A DNA stretch of 64,000 nucleotides from Odontocerum albicorne (GCA_949825065.1 OX463854.1:10949112-11013111); one strand, 5' to 3'; numbered from the stretch's first letter, positions 1 through 9,845 are shown. Numbers and translations are program-made. The notes: generated by a model not told the origin, from the sequence alone.

Positions 1-514
1 ACACATTTATTGACACACGAAAAAACGAATGAAATACTTACATTTATTTATTCAGGTATTACAGAAACAGGCAAAATTTTCCTAATATTGAACAACAAAT
101 TTAACATAATGAGAATAAGCTCTATTAACGAGATTAATATAATTGCTTTTTCTGAGATGACATTTCATCAAACTGGGGTTCAAAGTTAGTACTTCCTGTT
201 ATCAAAACTGATTGCAAATGGTCATCTGTTAATGTTGACCTGTATTGCAATTTTACGAGTACGTACATTATTTTTGAAAGTTTACATCATTTTTGTGATA
301 ACTAATATTTTGTTGAAATAATTTTTTTATTCATGACAAAATAGTTTTATTCTTTAAAGTATTACAATAAACTTAAACTAACTATGTACTAAATAAAACA
401 ACAAATGTACAATTTAACTACAATAAAATAATTTAACAGAACAAACACGTGAAACATAAAAAAATATTAAAAATGAGATTGGTTATTATTGGCTCTCGGG
501 CTGGGTTAAAATAG
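1..514. other. AT-rich stretch, no gene seen
   Basis: No coding frame with family similarity is visible. It may be the interior of the hAT-like element whose end lies just downstream, but no partner inverted repeat is seen inside the window. Confidence 0.4.
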
Positions 515-559
515 GCATTGGACCGGATGTGGCCCTTGGGCCGTAGTTTGCCACCCCTG
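515..559 (+). mobile_element. hAT-like MITE terminus (3' end)
   Basis: The run GGCCGTAGTTTGCCACCCCTG matches, when reversed, the CAGGGGTGGCAAACTACGGCC-type inverted repeat common at hAT ends in animals. Similar ends occur at 60776 and 59329. The other end is not visible, so the element probably extends left of the window. Confidence 0.5.
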
Positions 560-654
560 CTCTATACGAATAATTTCTTTTTTACTATTATTATTACCAA
601 ATACCTTCTTCTTATTTCGTATGATGCCCTCCATCATATCTGTTTTGGTAATTT

Positions 655-935
655 GGACGTATTGAAGAGTGTGTACTCAATATTTGAGCCTTTGTGTTTA
701 AAACTACTGGAATAGACACGAAACTAGGGGAATGTCATTGCACGTGTTTTAAACACTACCACACGCACAGAGGCAACAATACTTGCATGCATATTCGGTG
801 TGCTAGTATTGTTACCAGACATTTAATTTACATTTAATTTACCTTTAAAAAAATTGGCACCATTAGGAATCGAGCCCGAACCCTGGGTAGAAGTCAAGTT
901 TCTTATCAACTAAACCAAAGAGGTAATTAGAGGAA
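655..935 (-). mobile_element. SINE family B copy, minus strand
   Basis: On the minus strand it opens with a decayed tRNA-like head (reverse of ACCAAAGAGGT with a B-box-like AGGAATCGAGCCCG). A body follows containing TGCACGTGTT and ACCACACGCACAGAGGCAA. The same body recurs near 31422, 48415 and 52970. Diverged copy. Confidence 0.5.
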
Positions 936-939
936 TTAA

Positions 940-1434
940 TTAACCAATCTAAATTGTGGATTCAACAACTTTCTTCAAGGACTTAACAATATTTTCTATT
1001 TTAAAAAAAAGGACAAAATTCATCGTCTGGTGTTACAGTCAGGAAGCAAGTGCAATGGAATTTTTGAATTATTAATTTTCCCGCTAAATTTATCATAATG
1101 CACTGGGCAGTGGGCTTAATGCACCGTGTGGTCTAATGACAGAGGGTCAGGAGATGGAGGCCGACCGCAAAATACCGTGTTTCAACCATTTCGGGAGCCC
1201 AATTGTGTTATTTCATTTCGTGGTTGAATGCCAGACAAGTATTAAGTGTAGGTAGGTAGCAACGGGTTCACTGCAAATTTAAACATTTTTGAGACCTTTT
1301 TTTAACAAGCAGACCTTTTTTAAAGAAAATTGACAAAGAATATTTTTTTATAAATGGATAAATTTATTGTATTTAGAAGAGGGTGAAATGGGTACTTTAC
1401 TACACATTTATTAATCTGATGGCGAGCGACGCAC
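940..1434. other. No gene seen
   Basis: Unassigned sequence. The part at about 1085-1260 is richer in G+C than its surroundings but has no frame I recognise. Confidence 0.4.
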
Positions 1435-1665
1435 CATCGAGAAAAGTATGGTAGAATCAAGTGAATGAAATTTTGAAAAAAAAATTAAAAGTAAGAAGTG
1501 AGATAAACAGAAGTAACTGCATGATATTATGGATGGATGAAAATAAGGTTAATATAGTATGTTGTAATAAGAAAGCTTGGCGCATTGTTGTTTTTGCGTA
1601 CTACAACAAGGAAATCGTGGAATGGTATATATAATATGTATGTATGTAGGTTTTAAATATTCAGA
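1435..1665 (+). pseudogene. LINE-alpha ORF2 3' tail relic
   Basis: Frame-broken remnant of the 3' end of a non-LTR reverse transcriptase. Translated pieces resemble the tail found at 20000-20290 (a K-x-W-R followed by a YNKEIV-type ending) and end in the same ATGTATGTATGTA run. Many stops; not functional. Confidence 0.5.
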
Positions 1666-2198
1666 TTATTTCTTTCTTGACACGTCCAACGTTATAAGAA
1701 GAAACTGCACCATAAATTGATATTTGATCAAAGTTTTTTTTACGAATGTAAATCACACCCGTGAGAAACCCATAAAAACCATTAATGAACCATAAAAATA
1801 AAATGACTCATCCTTCTGTCACAACTATAAGTGATTATTATCAGTTTAAACAGCGTGTAGTTGCAGCTTAACACGTGCCACCCACCAACTGCAAGTGCAT
1901 CCATGATCCATCAGTCACAGTGTTGCAACGTATTGCTGTTACCTCAGCAGACGTGCAAATTGAATGCAACATCACCTGGCCCAGGTGATCGAGTTGCAAC
2001 CTATAGATATATCTGTTTATATTGGATCCTAGGTCAGTGTGGTTGATGTAGATGAACAGTTTATGTACTCTTAGTACTTAAATTAAATATTTGACAAAAT
2101 GACATGTATATTTTGGTTTTATGATGCTGAAATTCATAGTGATTTATCGTGTGATGATTATGGTTCTTTTAACTTATTTTAACACTGCATTGTATAAT
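1666..2198. other. No gene seen
   Basis: AT-rich. A 61-codon frame at 1861-2046 has no recognisable motif and I do not support it as a gene. Confidence 0.4.
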
Positions 2199-2430
2199 AA
2201 TTAGGTGGGCTTATTACCAGGTGGTAATCTCTTTCAACCACCCAGATCAAACCAAAGTAAATTGAAAACAGTCGAAAAAAATATTTACATCATTATTTAT
2301 TTGTAAAAAAATGAGTTGAAGGTGAGATATTATCATTCAAAGGAAAAAGAAAGGAATGGAGGAAAGTTGAAGGTGAAATATTATCATTCAAAGGAAAAAA
2401 GGAAGGAACAGAGGAAAGGAAAGGAACATT
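2199..2430 (-). repeat. LINE/SINE 3' tail, minus strand, with 51-bp tandem duplication
   Basis: 2205-2265 is the reverse of the GGTTG...GAGATTACCACCTGGTAATAAGCCCACC tail shared with SINE family A. At 2314-2417 a 51-bp unit beginning AGTTGAAGGTGA is present twice with a few changes. The same order (tail, then an AAGGAAAA...GGAGGAAAG segment) recurs at 42177-42375, so both are copies of one LINE 3' end. Confidence 0.5.
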
Positions 2431-2514
2431 GGGAATTTTGTACAACTCATTATTACAGATTATACTTTTTCGATTATACTTTGACAACATGTTAGTTTAA
2501 GATAAAGTTGTATT

Positions 2515-2605
2515 ATTTGTCAATAATTTTAAGTACTTTATAACCTGTCACATGTTCATTTGTATATAAAGACACTGTTGTGTCGTTAATTAAATAAATA
2601 AATAA
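2515..2605 (+). repeat. Dispersed repeat tail ending in AATAAA
   Basis: The segment with TCAATAATTTTAAGTACTT and ATTTGTATATAAA is repeated at 53885-53975 in the same orientation. It ends in a TAAATAAATAAA-type tail, as expected of a retroelement 3' end. Confidence 0.5.
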
Positions 2606-2609
2606 ACAA

Positions 2610-3070
2610 ATTGTTACGTAACTTAAAAATATACACATATACGAGTACTTTATTTTTAAGGTTATTTATTCTACGGTGTACGTATCTGGCCAACAAAGCA
2701 TAACCTTAATTTAATTTTAATTGGGAAGAACACGAAAATCTATTAATAAGGACAAGCGTTTTTCGCTGTATTTAAACATTTCATAATTGTGCTTATTACT
2801 TTGTTTTTAACGTATACACTTTTGGTATGTAAATATTAAATCTATTTCTTAGTTTACACAGATATATTTAAGAAATAAATTATAGAAATAAGAGTTACCT
2901 GTCATCTTAATAGGTTGACAGTTCCAGAACGACCGGTTATTAGAAATTTGGGATAAAATAATTATTTTTTATCGCTGTGATGATAAAGGATAACTGTTCG
3001 AAGCGAATGTTACAAGAAAAGTTGATAATAAATATATCTTGAGACGGTTCATCACATTGATAAAATGAGT
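2610..3070. other. No gene seen
   Basis: AT-rich, no supported feature. Confidence 0.4.
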
Positions 3071-3074
3071 TTCA

Positions 3075-3250
3075 AAAACGTACGAAACAAATACAAATGT
3101 CTGAAATAAACGGAGAACGCCGAAGAGTGAAATGAGATAGTTGGAGAAATTTAAGTGAGGGAAAGGTAAAAAATGTGAGAAAGAAAAGATCTTGTATGGA
3201 CGAAAAGAATGCGAAAGATGTGCATGTAAACTCGTATGTGCATGTAAAAA
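3075..3250 (+). pseudogene. Possible LINE-alpha tail relic
   Basis: Pieces of the plus-strand translation (KKRSCMDEKNAKDVH) vaguely follow the basic tail of the LINE-alpha reverse transcriptase (compare KNRR.CVRRCKNVEEAE on the minus strand at 20447-20698). Heavily stopped; low certainty. Confidence 0.3.
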
Positions 3251-3575
3251 TGCTCTTTCTGCCTACCTCGTAATACACATGGCGTGCTAGTATGCATGTG
3301 ATGTTATTTTATTCTTAAATGTACTTCTTAACAATATCTATTTTGAATGTATGAAACAGATAGATGAGGACAATGTGAAGTTTTTTAAATCACCACAATT
3401 GTTTATCGTCCGAAAATTAATGTAATACAATAGTTTCTAAAAGAACTGTGATATCGGTATCAATGAAAAATGTTGAAATATAACACCGTGCCATGTTACT
3501 TTCGTGGTAGAAGATAATACACTTTGCTACTCTCTTTTATCCATGCACACAACTATTGCCTCGTCAACACCCGTA

Positions 3576-3823
3576 CAGTATCCAGCAGTAAGTAATACAC
3601 ATCAGGCTTAAGAAAGAGACTGTCGGCCATAATCGGCTAGCTTCGGCTTTGTAGAGCGTCGTCTCTGTCATTCATACGAGTACACGTGTTCCGTCGCGAT
3701 TTGTCAGTCGTTGTCAAGCATTCTAGGGTATCAGAAACGATGCTCTACAAAACCGAAGTTAGCCGATTATGGCCGATAGTCTTTTTTTTTAAGCCCGATG
3801 TGTATACTTACCACCGGGTACTG
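3576..3823. mobile_element. Foldback MITE P1, copy 1
   Basis: A 248-bp nearly palindromic element. The ends are CAGTATCCAGCAGTAAGTAA and the inverse TTACCACCGGGTACTG, flanked by TA on both sides (3574-3575 and 3824-3825). Arms of about 100 bp (AAGAAAGAGACTGTCGGCC and its complement) surround a short loop containing ACACGTGTTCCGTCGCGA. The TA target and CAGT ends suggest Tc1/mariner-type mobilisation. Other copies are at 36330, 39398 and 45236. Confidence 0.8.
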
Positions 3824-3936
3824 TACACGCTTTTCTGTTACTTGCTATTATTTATTAAATATTTTCATGCAAATGAAATACAACAGCCGGATTGTTTTGC
3901 GTTAAAGGAATTTCTTCAAATATATCAGTTTTTGTT

Positions 3937-4066
3937 ACATTCTTATAATTGTGATCCATGACCGTGCCTTTTGTTTTTTTACATTCTTATAATTGTGATC
4001 CATGACCGTGCCTTTAATTTTATTACATTCTTATAATTGTGATCCATAACCGTGCCTTTATTTTTG
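3937..4066 (+). repeat. 44-bp tandem repeat, 3 units
   Basis: Units start at 3937, 3981 and 4025 with ACATTCTTATAATTGTGATC and carry CCGTGCCTTT. They are very similar, so the duplication is recent. Confidence 0.8.
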
Positions 4067-4069
4067 TGT

Positions 4070-5305
4070 ATGAAGACAAAATTTAGGAAAAAAATTAAAA
4101 ATAGAATAAAATATAAATATCTAGGAAAATAGGGATAAAGGCACGAATTGTATGGAAGTAAGGACAAGAAATATTTTGAGATAAATATTGTTCCTTTAGT
4201 TTTTTTTCTTAAATGTCCATATTATACTTGATATCGATATTTAAGAATAAATCGAATCATTCTTTTTCTCAAAAAATAAAATAAATATGACATATATATT
4301 TCTTACCTTTACTTTTCCTCAAGGTTTCGCAATCTTCTTTCATTCTTACCTTGGCAAACCACTTCCTTTATATCTGCAAACATATTCATTGCAAACATAC
4401 ATATTTATTTGTTTCTTAAGTCATTAATTGTAGCTCAAAGTATCTATGTTATCTTAAAATAAAATATTATTCATCCAAATTAAATATGCATTACATACTC
4501 TTATTAAATACGATGTTCATCTCTATCACTTGCGTGATCTGCCATTTAATAAGGAACTAAATATTCAAATAAATAATGTATTTAAAGTGATAATTTGCCA
4601 GATAACAGACGTTAAGGAATTCGTACCACAAAATTCCATTTGGAATGAAGTATTAAACAAGAACCCGCTCAGTTGGCCGGACAGATACTGAAGGTATTGC
4701 TTGAAATATAAATAAATGGTAATGAGAGCACCAACAGCGGTTGAACTCACACCTGGAGCAGGTGCTGAGATGGTGGACCAGAGGAAAAAACTTACTTGCG
4801 TCCTTTACTCATTTAATGAAACAAATGTTCTTTACGACTGATAATAAATAAGCCAATTAAACATAATTCAATGAACTTCTATTAATATATGAAGACATCA
4901 GTGGTTTAGCGCACTACTTGTGAATTAATTGGACTTACCCACAAAAAAAAACAATTATTCGAAAAATCGATTCAAGTATTATACTCGTATGTTTTCCAGG
5001 CTGTCGAGTTCTTCGTATCAATTATATGAGATTCTTCGGGGTATTGTTGAATGGCATAGTTTGGTTTATGATACCGACGTCGCAGTTTTAATCTCTATGA
5101 CTTGTATGTAATTAACTTCGGCATCATAAGTCAAACTACACAGTACAGCACTCCTAAATACAATATTCATATGTACTTAAAACTGATTCAAGTCTTGTTA
5201 TGACAAGGATTTTTTTATTGTTATGTTTTTTGTATTCTCCGGTACTTCGTACCGTTTGAAATATGTTAATTGTAAATGTTGTATTTATTTATTTCTTTGG
5301 AAATA
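4070..5305. other. No gene seen
   Basis: AT-rich sequence. Frames at 4565-4750 and 4929-5111 show no domain or codon pattern that supports coding. Confidence 0.4.
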
Positions 5306-5309
5306 TTGT

Positions 5310-5512
5310 TCGTGACCAAGGAAACACTTTGGAGAGGTTTGTGCTCACTGGAAGCGTGGAAGAGGAAAAACTCGAATGCGTTGGATTGTTCAAGTGAGGG
5401 ACACAATATCACTACCCTTAACCGCTGCTCATTGATCTGCGAGTGCAGGAATTGACGAACAGGAGTCATCAAGGGGTAATATAGGAGTCACGGTGTTTAG
5501 TCATGAGGTACA
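5310..5512 (+). pseudogene. LINE-epsilon ORF2 C-terminal relic
   Basis: Plus-strand translation gives LERFVLTGSVE followed by a frame-shifted basic stretch and a terminal R.CLVM. This parallels the better-preserved copy at 28735-28992 (ERLVVTGGVEGRRRR). It is the tail after the reverse-transcriptase domain of a non-LTR element, with several stops. Confidence 0.5.
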
Positions 5513-5514
5513 GG

Positions 5515-6157
5515 ATGGATTATTTTATTTTATTTATGTAACAAGTTCATGTAACATATGAAAAAAAACAACACAGACAAAAACAAGTTATTTTTATTAG
5601 TACTTTCAAATTTGATGGGTTTAAGTTTGTAGCATATAATTCGATGTGCCCCTAGTGAGCCAGTTTTTTCCTGTATCTTACTGAGGACAAATTAATATAA
5701 AAAATAGGTTATTAATCATTATTAACTGAATGCGGATTATTGTTTGATTATTTTGTCGAAAATGCTTATTAACTTGAGTGGTGATTTCTAATTACGAAAT
5801 CAATAGAATTGTAGATAATAATAACACAAACGAAGAACTTTAAAGAAAACATTTTTATAACACAATCCATACTATTTTAACTGTAGAAGATACTTAAGTC
5901 TAGAATTGTAACAAATAAAACGTAAATCTGCATATACGAATATATGAAGTTTCTACGATCTTTTTAATTTAATATATGCTTTTTAAACCTGAATAGTAAA
6001 GATAAAACTAGAATAACCTTAGCATATCCGAAAGAAAGGATATAAGAAGATTATTTGGTTTTCTGCAAGATAGTTAAGTTTGACACAGACGGTATAGAGA
6101 TGATGTTTTAAAAAATATTTCTCCAAATGTATTAAAGCATGGAGACAAAAAATTGTA
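5515..6157. other. No gene seen
   Basis: AT-rich left flank of the satellite array; nothing supported. Confidence 0.4.
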
Positions 6158-7483
6158 AGTACTATACATACACGTACATCGGATGTAAGCGCCTCTTGAA
6201 CAAAATGGTTAGTACCATACATACACGTACATCGGATGTAAGCGCCTCTTGAACAAAATGGTTAGTACCATACATACACGTACATCGGATGTAAGCGCCT
6301 CTTGAACAAAATGGTTAGTACCATACATACACGCACATCGGATGTAAGCGCCTCTTGAACAAAATGGTTAGTACCATACATACACGTACATCGGATGTAA
6401 GCGCCTCTTAAACAAAATGTTAGTACCATATATACACGCACATCGGATGTAAGCGCCTCTTGAACAAAATGGTTAGTACCATACATACACGTATATCGGA
6501 TGTAAGCGCCTCTTGAACAAAATGGTTAGTACCATACATACACGTACATCGGATGTAAGCGCCTCTTGAACAAAATGGTTAGTACCATACATACACGTAC
6601 ATCGGATGTAAGCGCCTCTTGAACAAAATGGTTAGTACCATACATACACGCACATCGGATGTAAGCGCCTCTTGAACAAAATGGTTAGTACCATACATAC
6701 ACGTACATCGGATGTAAGCGCCTCTTAAACAAAATGTTAGTACCATATATACACGCACATCGGATGTAAGCGCCTCTTGAACAAAATGGTTAGTACCATA
6801 CATACACGTATATCGGATGTAAGCGCCTCTTGAACAAAATGGTTAGTACCATACATACACGTACATCGGATGTAAGCGCCTCTTGAACAAAATGGTTAGT
6901 ACCATACATACATGTACATCGGATGTAAGCGCCTCTTGAACAAAATGGTTAGTACCATACATACATGTACATCGGATGTAAGCGCCTCTTGAACAAAATG
7001 GTTAGTACCATACATACACGCACATCGGATGTAAGCGCCTCTTGAACAAAATGGTTAGTACCATACATACACGTACATCGGATGTAAGCGCCTCTTAAAC
7101 AAAATGTTAGTACCATATATACACGCACATCGGATGTAAGCGCCTCTTGAACAAAATGGTTAGTACCATACATACACGTATATCGGATGTAAGCGCCTCT
7201 TGAACAAAATGGTTAGTACCATACATACACGTACATCGGATGTAAGCGCCTCTTGAACAAAATGGTTAGTACCATACATACATGTACATCGGATGTAAGC
7301 GCCTCTTGAACAAAATGGTTAGTACCATACATACACGTACATCGGATGTAAGCGCCTCTTGAACAAAATGTTAGTACCATATATACACGCACATCGGATG
7401 TAAGCGCCTCTTGAACAAAATGGTTAGTACCATACATACACGTATATCGGATGTAAGCGCCTCTTGAACAAAATGGTTAGTAC
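6158..7483. repeat. 53-bp satellite array, 25 units with higher-order structure
   Basis: Tandem unit AGTACCATACATACACGTAC... of 53 bp containing ATCGGATGTAAGCGCCTC and TTGAACAAAATGG. The span equals 25 units (four of them 52 bp, having lost a G to read AAAATGTTAG) plus the 5 bp AGTAC. The 52-bp variants are spaced 317, 370 and about 264 bp apart, that is 6, 7 and 5 units, and their neighbouring variants (CACGCAC, CACGTATATC) recur in the same order. This is higher-order amplification. No unique spacers exist, so it is not a CRISPR array. Confidence 0.95.
7480..7483. other. Target-site duplication (left), GTAC
   Basis: GTAC directly precedes the left LTR and GTAC (9846-9849) directly follows the right LTR. 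Joining the two flanks through one GTAC restores an uninterrupted satellite unit. A 4-bp duplication is usual for Gypsy-type integrases. Confidence 0.8.
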
Positions 7484-8063
7484 TGTACCTGCCTGTATAC
7501 CTACCTAAATGAATTGTCAAAATAACGAGTGAATTGTTAAAACACAAATAAATTAAATTAATTATTGTTGATCATCATACAGGGTCATTGACCGTTCAAG
7601 TATTCATAGATAGCTACACGTCAAGAACGGCGACAATGTTTACTATTTTTATAGTACCCGCGATTTGTCCAGTCATCTCCAAATATAAATAATTAACCTA
7701 CCGCCAATTTACGTGCCAGAGCGAGACGGAGCATGTAACGCGAACTGGTTCACCCATTTGTATAAAAGACCGGCGCTCCGATAAATAAACATATATTCGT
7801 ATTGTCATTCAGTCAACTGTCAAGACTTTGTTATTTATTTACCTGCTGTCCACTTATCGATTTATATCCGCATTCCTAAGTCCATATTTATTGACAACAA
7901 ATCAAGATCATCATGACTTATAGAAATAAGCAATTCGCTACATTGATGATTCTGTACGAGAAGTAACGCAGAATCAGCGAAAACGAAGATAACGATGTCG
8001 ATATCAAGATCATCAGCACGTCCTAATAGGACACGTGCTACACTGATAGCGACCACCGTTACA
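7484..8063 (+). repeat. Left LTR (580 bp)
   Basis: Starts TGTACCTGCC and ends ACCGTTACA. It contains a TATA-type promoter (TATAAAAG at 7761), an AATAAA at about 7782 and an arthropod initiator-like TCAGT at 7809. It is repeated almost unchanged at 9266-9845. Confidence 0.92.
7761..7768 (+). promoter_or_regulatory. LTR TATA box
   Basis: TATAAAAG within the LTR, preceded by a relatively G+C-rich stretch; it would drive plus-strand transcription into the interior. The same motif occurs in the right LTR at 9543. The transcription start is not determined; TCAGT at 7809 is about 50 bp away, farther than the usual 30 bp. Confidence 0.55.
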
Positions 8064-8230
8064 TTGGTGACCCCGAAAGAAAACAGAACACGTACATCGA
8101 CGAACTACACCATCGTTACATTGCTGAACCCCGAAAGAAAACCGAACACGTACATCGACGAACTACACCACCGTTACATTGGTGAACCCGAACGAAAATC
8201 GAACATCGCTACATTGAGCCCGCACGAAAA
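8059..8230 (+). repeat. Primer-binding-site region in three tandem copies (57-58 bp)
   Basis: TTACATTGGTGACCCCGAAA starts at 8059. Related versions start at 8116 (TTGCTGAACCCCGAAAG) and 8174 (TTGGTGAACCCGAACG). Units also share AACACGTACATCGACGAAC. The first TGGTGACCCCGA, at 8065, is the likely minus-strand primer site; the matching tRNA is not identified. Confidence 0.8.
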
Positions 8231-8285
8231 CTGAACCCGCACGAAAACTGAACCCGCACGAAAACCGAACCGCACGAAAACTGAA
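8218..8285 (+). repeat. 17-bp tandem repeat, about 4 units
   Basis: Unit ACCCGCACGAAAACTGA repeated about four times with small changes, between the primer-site repeats and the H2B-like frame. Confidence 0.75.
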
Positions 8286-8338
8286 CATCGCTACGAATAC
8301 ATACCTCGACTATATCGAATATCGCCGACTCGACAGCA

Positions 8339-8587
8339 ATGTCAAAACAATTGCAACTCGACACCGGCATCAGCAGCAACGCGATGAGCATCATGAACAA
8401 TTTCGTCAACGAGATTTTCGAGTGCACCGCCGCCAACGCCAACCGCCTCGCCCACTACAACAAGATGAACATCATCACCAGCAGAGAGATCCAGACCACC
8501 GTCAAGATTCTACGCCCCGGCGAAATGGCCAAGCACGACGCCAGCAAGGACACCAGAGCCGTCACTCAGATACAACACTACATCTGA
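8339..8587 (+). CDS. Histone H2B-like protein captured by LTR retrotransposon (partial)
   Basis: An 82-codon frame (ATG at 8339, TGA at 8585) matches the histone fold of H2B from the KQ that opens this region almost to the C-terminus. Visible landmarks are DTGISS (residues 8-13), AMSIMN (15-20), RLAHYN (36-41), ITSREIQT (46-53), PGE (60-62) and AVT (74-76). From memory of insect H2B, about two thirds of the aligned residues agree. The basic N-terminal tail of a normal 123-residue H2B is absent. Of key sites, the acidic-patch glutamate in PGE is kept (E62), the second glutamate (SEG in H2B) is K70, and the ubiquitinated lysine after AVT is Q77. No histone 3' stem-loop follows. The codons are more G+C-rich than the flanking DNA. 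The frame is also open upstream to about 8285. It could be a translated passenger, a Gag-like fusion or a decaying transduced host gene; the H2B origin is firm, function is unknown. Confidence 0.85.
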   Translation: MSKQLQLDTGISSNAMSIMNNFVNEIFECTAANANRLAHYNKMNIITSREIQTTVKILRPGEMAKHDASKDTRAVTQIQHYI

Positions 8588-9251
8588 TTTGGACGAGCCC
8601 GACGCCAGCTCATGTGAGGTCAGTCCTAGCGATCAGCCACACGATTTACAGGATTGCCTCCCTCGACGAACTACTGACCGACAAAACGCTGGAGCAGACA
8701 AGCATCGCTACAACATCGCTACAACCACGCTACAACCACGATACAACCACGCTACAACCATGCTACAACCACGCTGCAGCAACGAGCACCGCAGACTCCA
8801 TCATCATCATCAAGCCACCGCAGATCAACCTTCCACATCGGAAGCCATCTGCAACTTGATCTACATCATCACCATCATCATCAAGCCACCGCAGATCAAC
8901 CTTCCACATCGGAAGCCATCTGCAACTTGATCAACATCATCACCATCATCATCAAGCCACCGCAGATCAACCCTCCTCATCGGATGCCATCTGCAACTTG
9001 ATCCACACAACCAATCATCGACGATCAACGCAACGACCAACCAAGCATCGCAGACAATCCAAAATTTAGCGACAGACGACCAAGCCTACCCCCCGTTTCC
9101 GCATCACCCATCTGACCGACAGATCTGGGAAAAAACGCCACGCGCTGTTGTTATCCACGTACCTACTTCGACACGGGGAACGGACGACCAGCCCGACGTC
9201 AGATGCACCGGAACCTATCGTTCACGCAAGGCACGCGCCCTCTGCGTTCAC
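8588..9251 (+). other. Interior of LTR element 3' of the H2B frame; repeats, no recognised domain
   Basis: A G+C-richer segment. A short CTACAACCACG-type repeat occurs around 8700-8775, then a 71-bp unit (CAAGCCACCGCAGATCAAC... at 8811, 8882 and 8953). Overlapping open frames (8422-8859 and 8589-8930) arise from these repeats and show no Gag zinc knuckle, protease or reverse-transcriptase motif. Confidence 0.6.
8800..9002 (+). repeat. 71-bp tandem repeat, 3 units
   Basis: Units at 8811, 8882 and 8953 share CAAGCCACCGCAGATCAAC and GAAGCCATCTGCAACTTGAT, separated by ATCATCACC-type triplet runs. The third unit is slightly diverged. Confidence 0.85.
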
Positions 9252-9263
9252 TAGGAAGGGAGC
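9252..9263 (+). other. Polypurine tract of LTR element
   Basis: AGGAAGGGAG followed by CTA and the right LTR start TGTACC. Position and composition fit a plus-strand primer. Confidence 0.6.
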
Positions 9264-9265
9264 TA

Positions 9266-9845
9266 TGTACCTGCCTGTATACCTACCTAAATGAATTGTC
9301 AAAATAACGAGTGAATTGTTAAAACACAAATAAATTAAATTAATTATTGTTGATCATCATACAGGGTCATTGACCGTTCAAGTATTCATAGATAGCTACA
9401 CGTCAAGAACGGCGACAATGTTTACTATTTTTATAGTACCCGCGATTTGTCCAGTCATCTCCAAATATAAATAATTAACCTACCGCCAATTTACGTGCCA
9501 GAGCGAGACGGAGCATGTAACGCGAACTGGTTCACCCATTTGTATAAAAGACCGGCGCTCCGATAAATAAACATATATTCGTATTGTCATTCAGTCAACT
9601 GTCAAGACTTTGTTATTTATTTACCTGCTGTCCACTTATCGATTTATATCCGCATTCCTAAGTCCATATTTATTGACAACAAATCAAGATCATCATGACT
9701 TATAGAAATAAGCAATTCGCTATATTGATGATTCTGTACGAGAAGTAACGCAGAATCAGCGAAAACGAAGATAACGATGTCGATATCAAGATCATCAGCA
9801 CGTCCTAATAGGACACGTGCTACACTGATAGCGACCATCGTTACA
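9266..9845 (+). repeat. Right LTR (580 bp)
   Basis: Same length and ends as the left LTR. Differences seen are only T for C at 9723 and at 9838. Confidence 0.92.

Larger units (their letters stand above)
7484..9845 (+). mobile_element. Non-autonomous LTR retrotransposon carrying an H2B-like frame
   Basis: A 2362-bp element with two 580-bp direct LTRs (7484-8063, 9266-9845). I see only two differences between them, both C to T in the right copy (7941/9723 and 8056/9838). LTR ends are TGTACC...GTTACA. A primer-binding-site-like TGGTGACCCCGA lies one base inside the left LTR, and a purine tract AGGAAGGGAG lies just before the right LTR. The 1.2-kb interior encodes no protease, reverse transcriptase or integrase. 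It holds tandem repeats and an 82-codon frame with clear similarity to histone H2B. It sits inside the 53-bp satellite. The near-identical LTRs indicate recent insertion by machinery supplied in trans. I do not recognise this family. Confidence 0.9.

Noticed and set aside
6262..7437. Four near-identical 74-codon frames on the minus strand
   Set aside because: They are translations of the satellite; the 53-bp period is not a multiple of three and the frames shift at 52-bp units.
6158..7483. Regular repeats reminiscent of a CRISPR array
   Set aside because: Units are contiguous 53-bp copies with no unique spacers, and the window is clearly eukaryotic. It is a satellite.
8587..8640. Histone 3' stem-loop after the H2B-like frame
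   Set aside because: No GGCTCTTTTCAGAGCC-like hairpin is present, so there is no sign of an authentic replication-dependent histone gene.
8422..8859. 145-codon frame overlapping the H2B-like frame
   Set aside because: It is an alternate-frame reading of the histone sequence joined to low-complexity repeats, with no domain.
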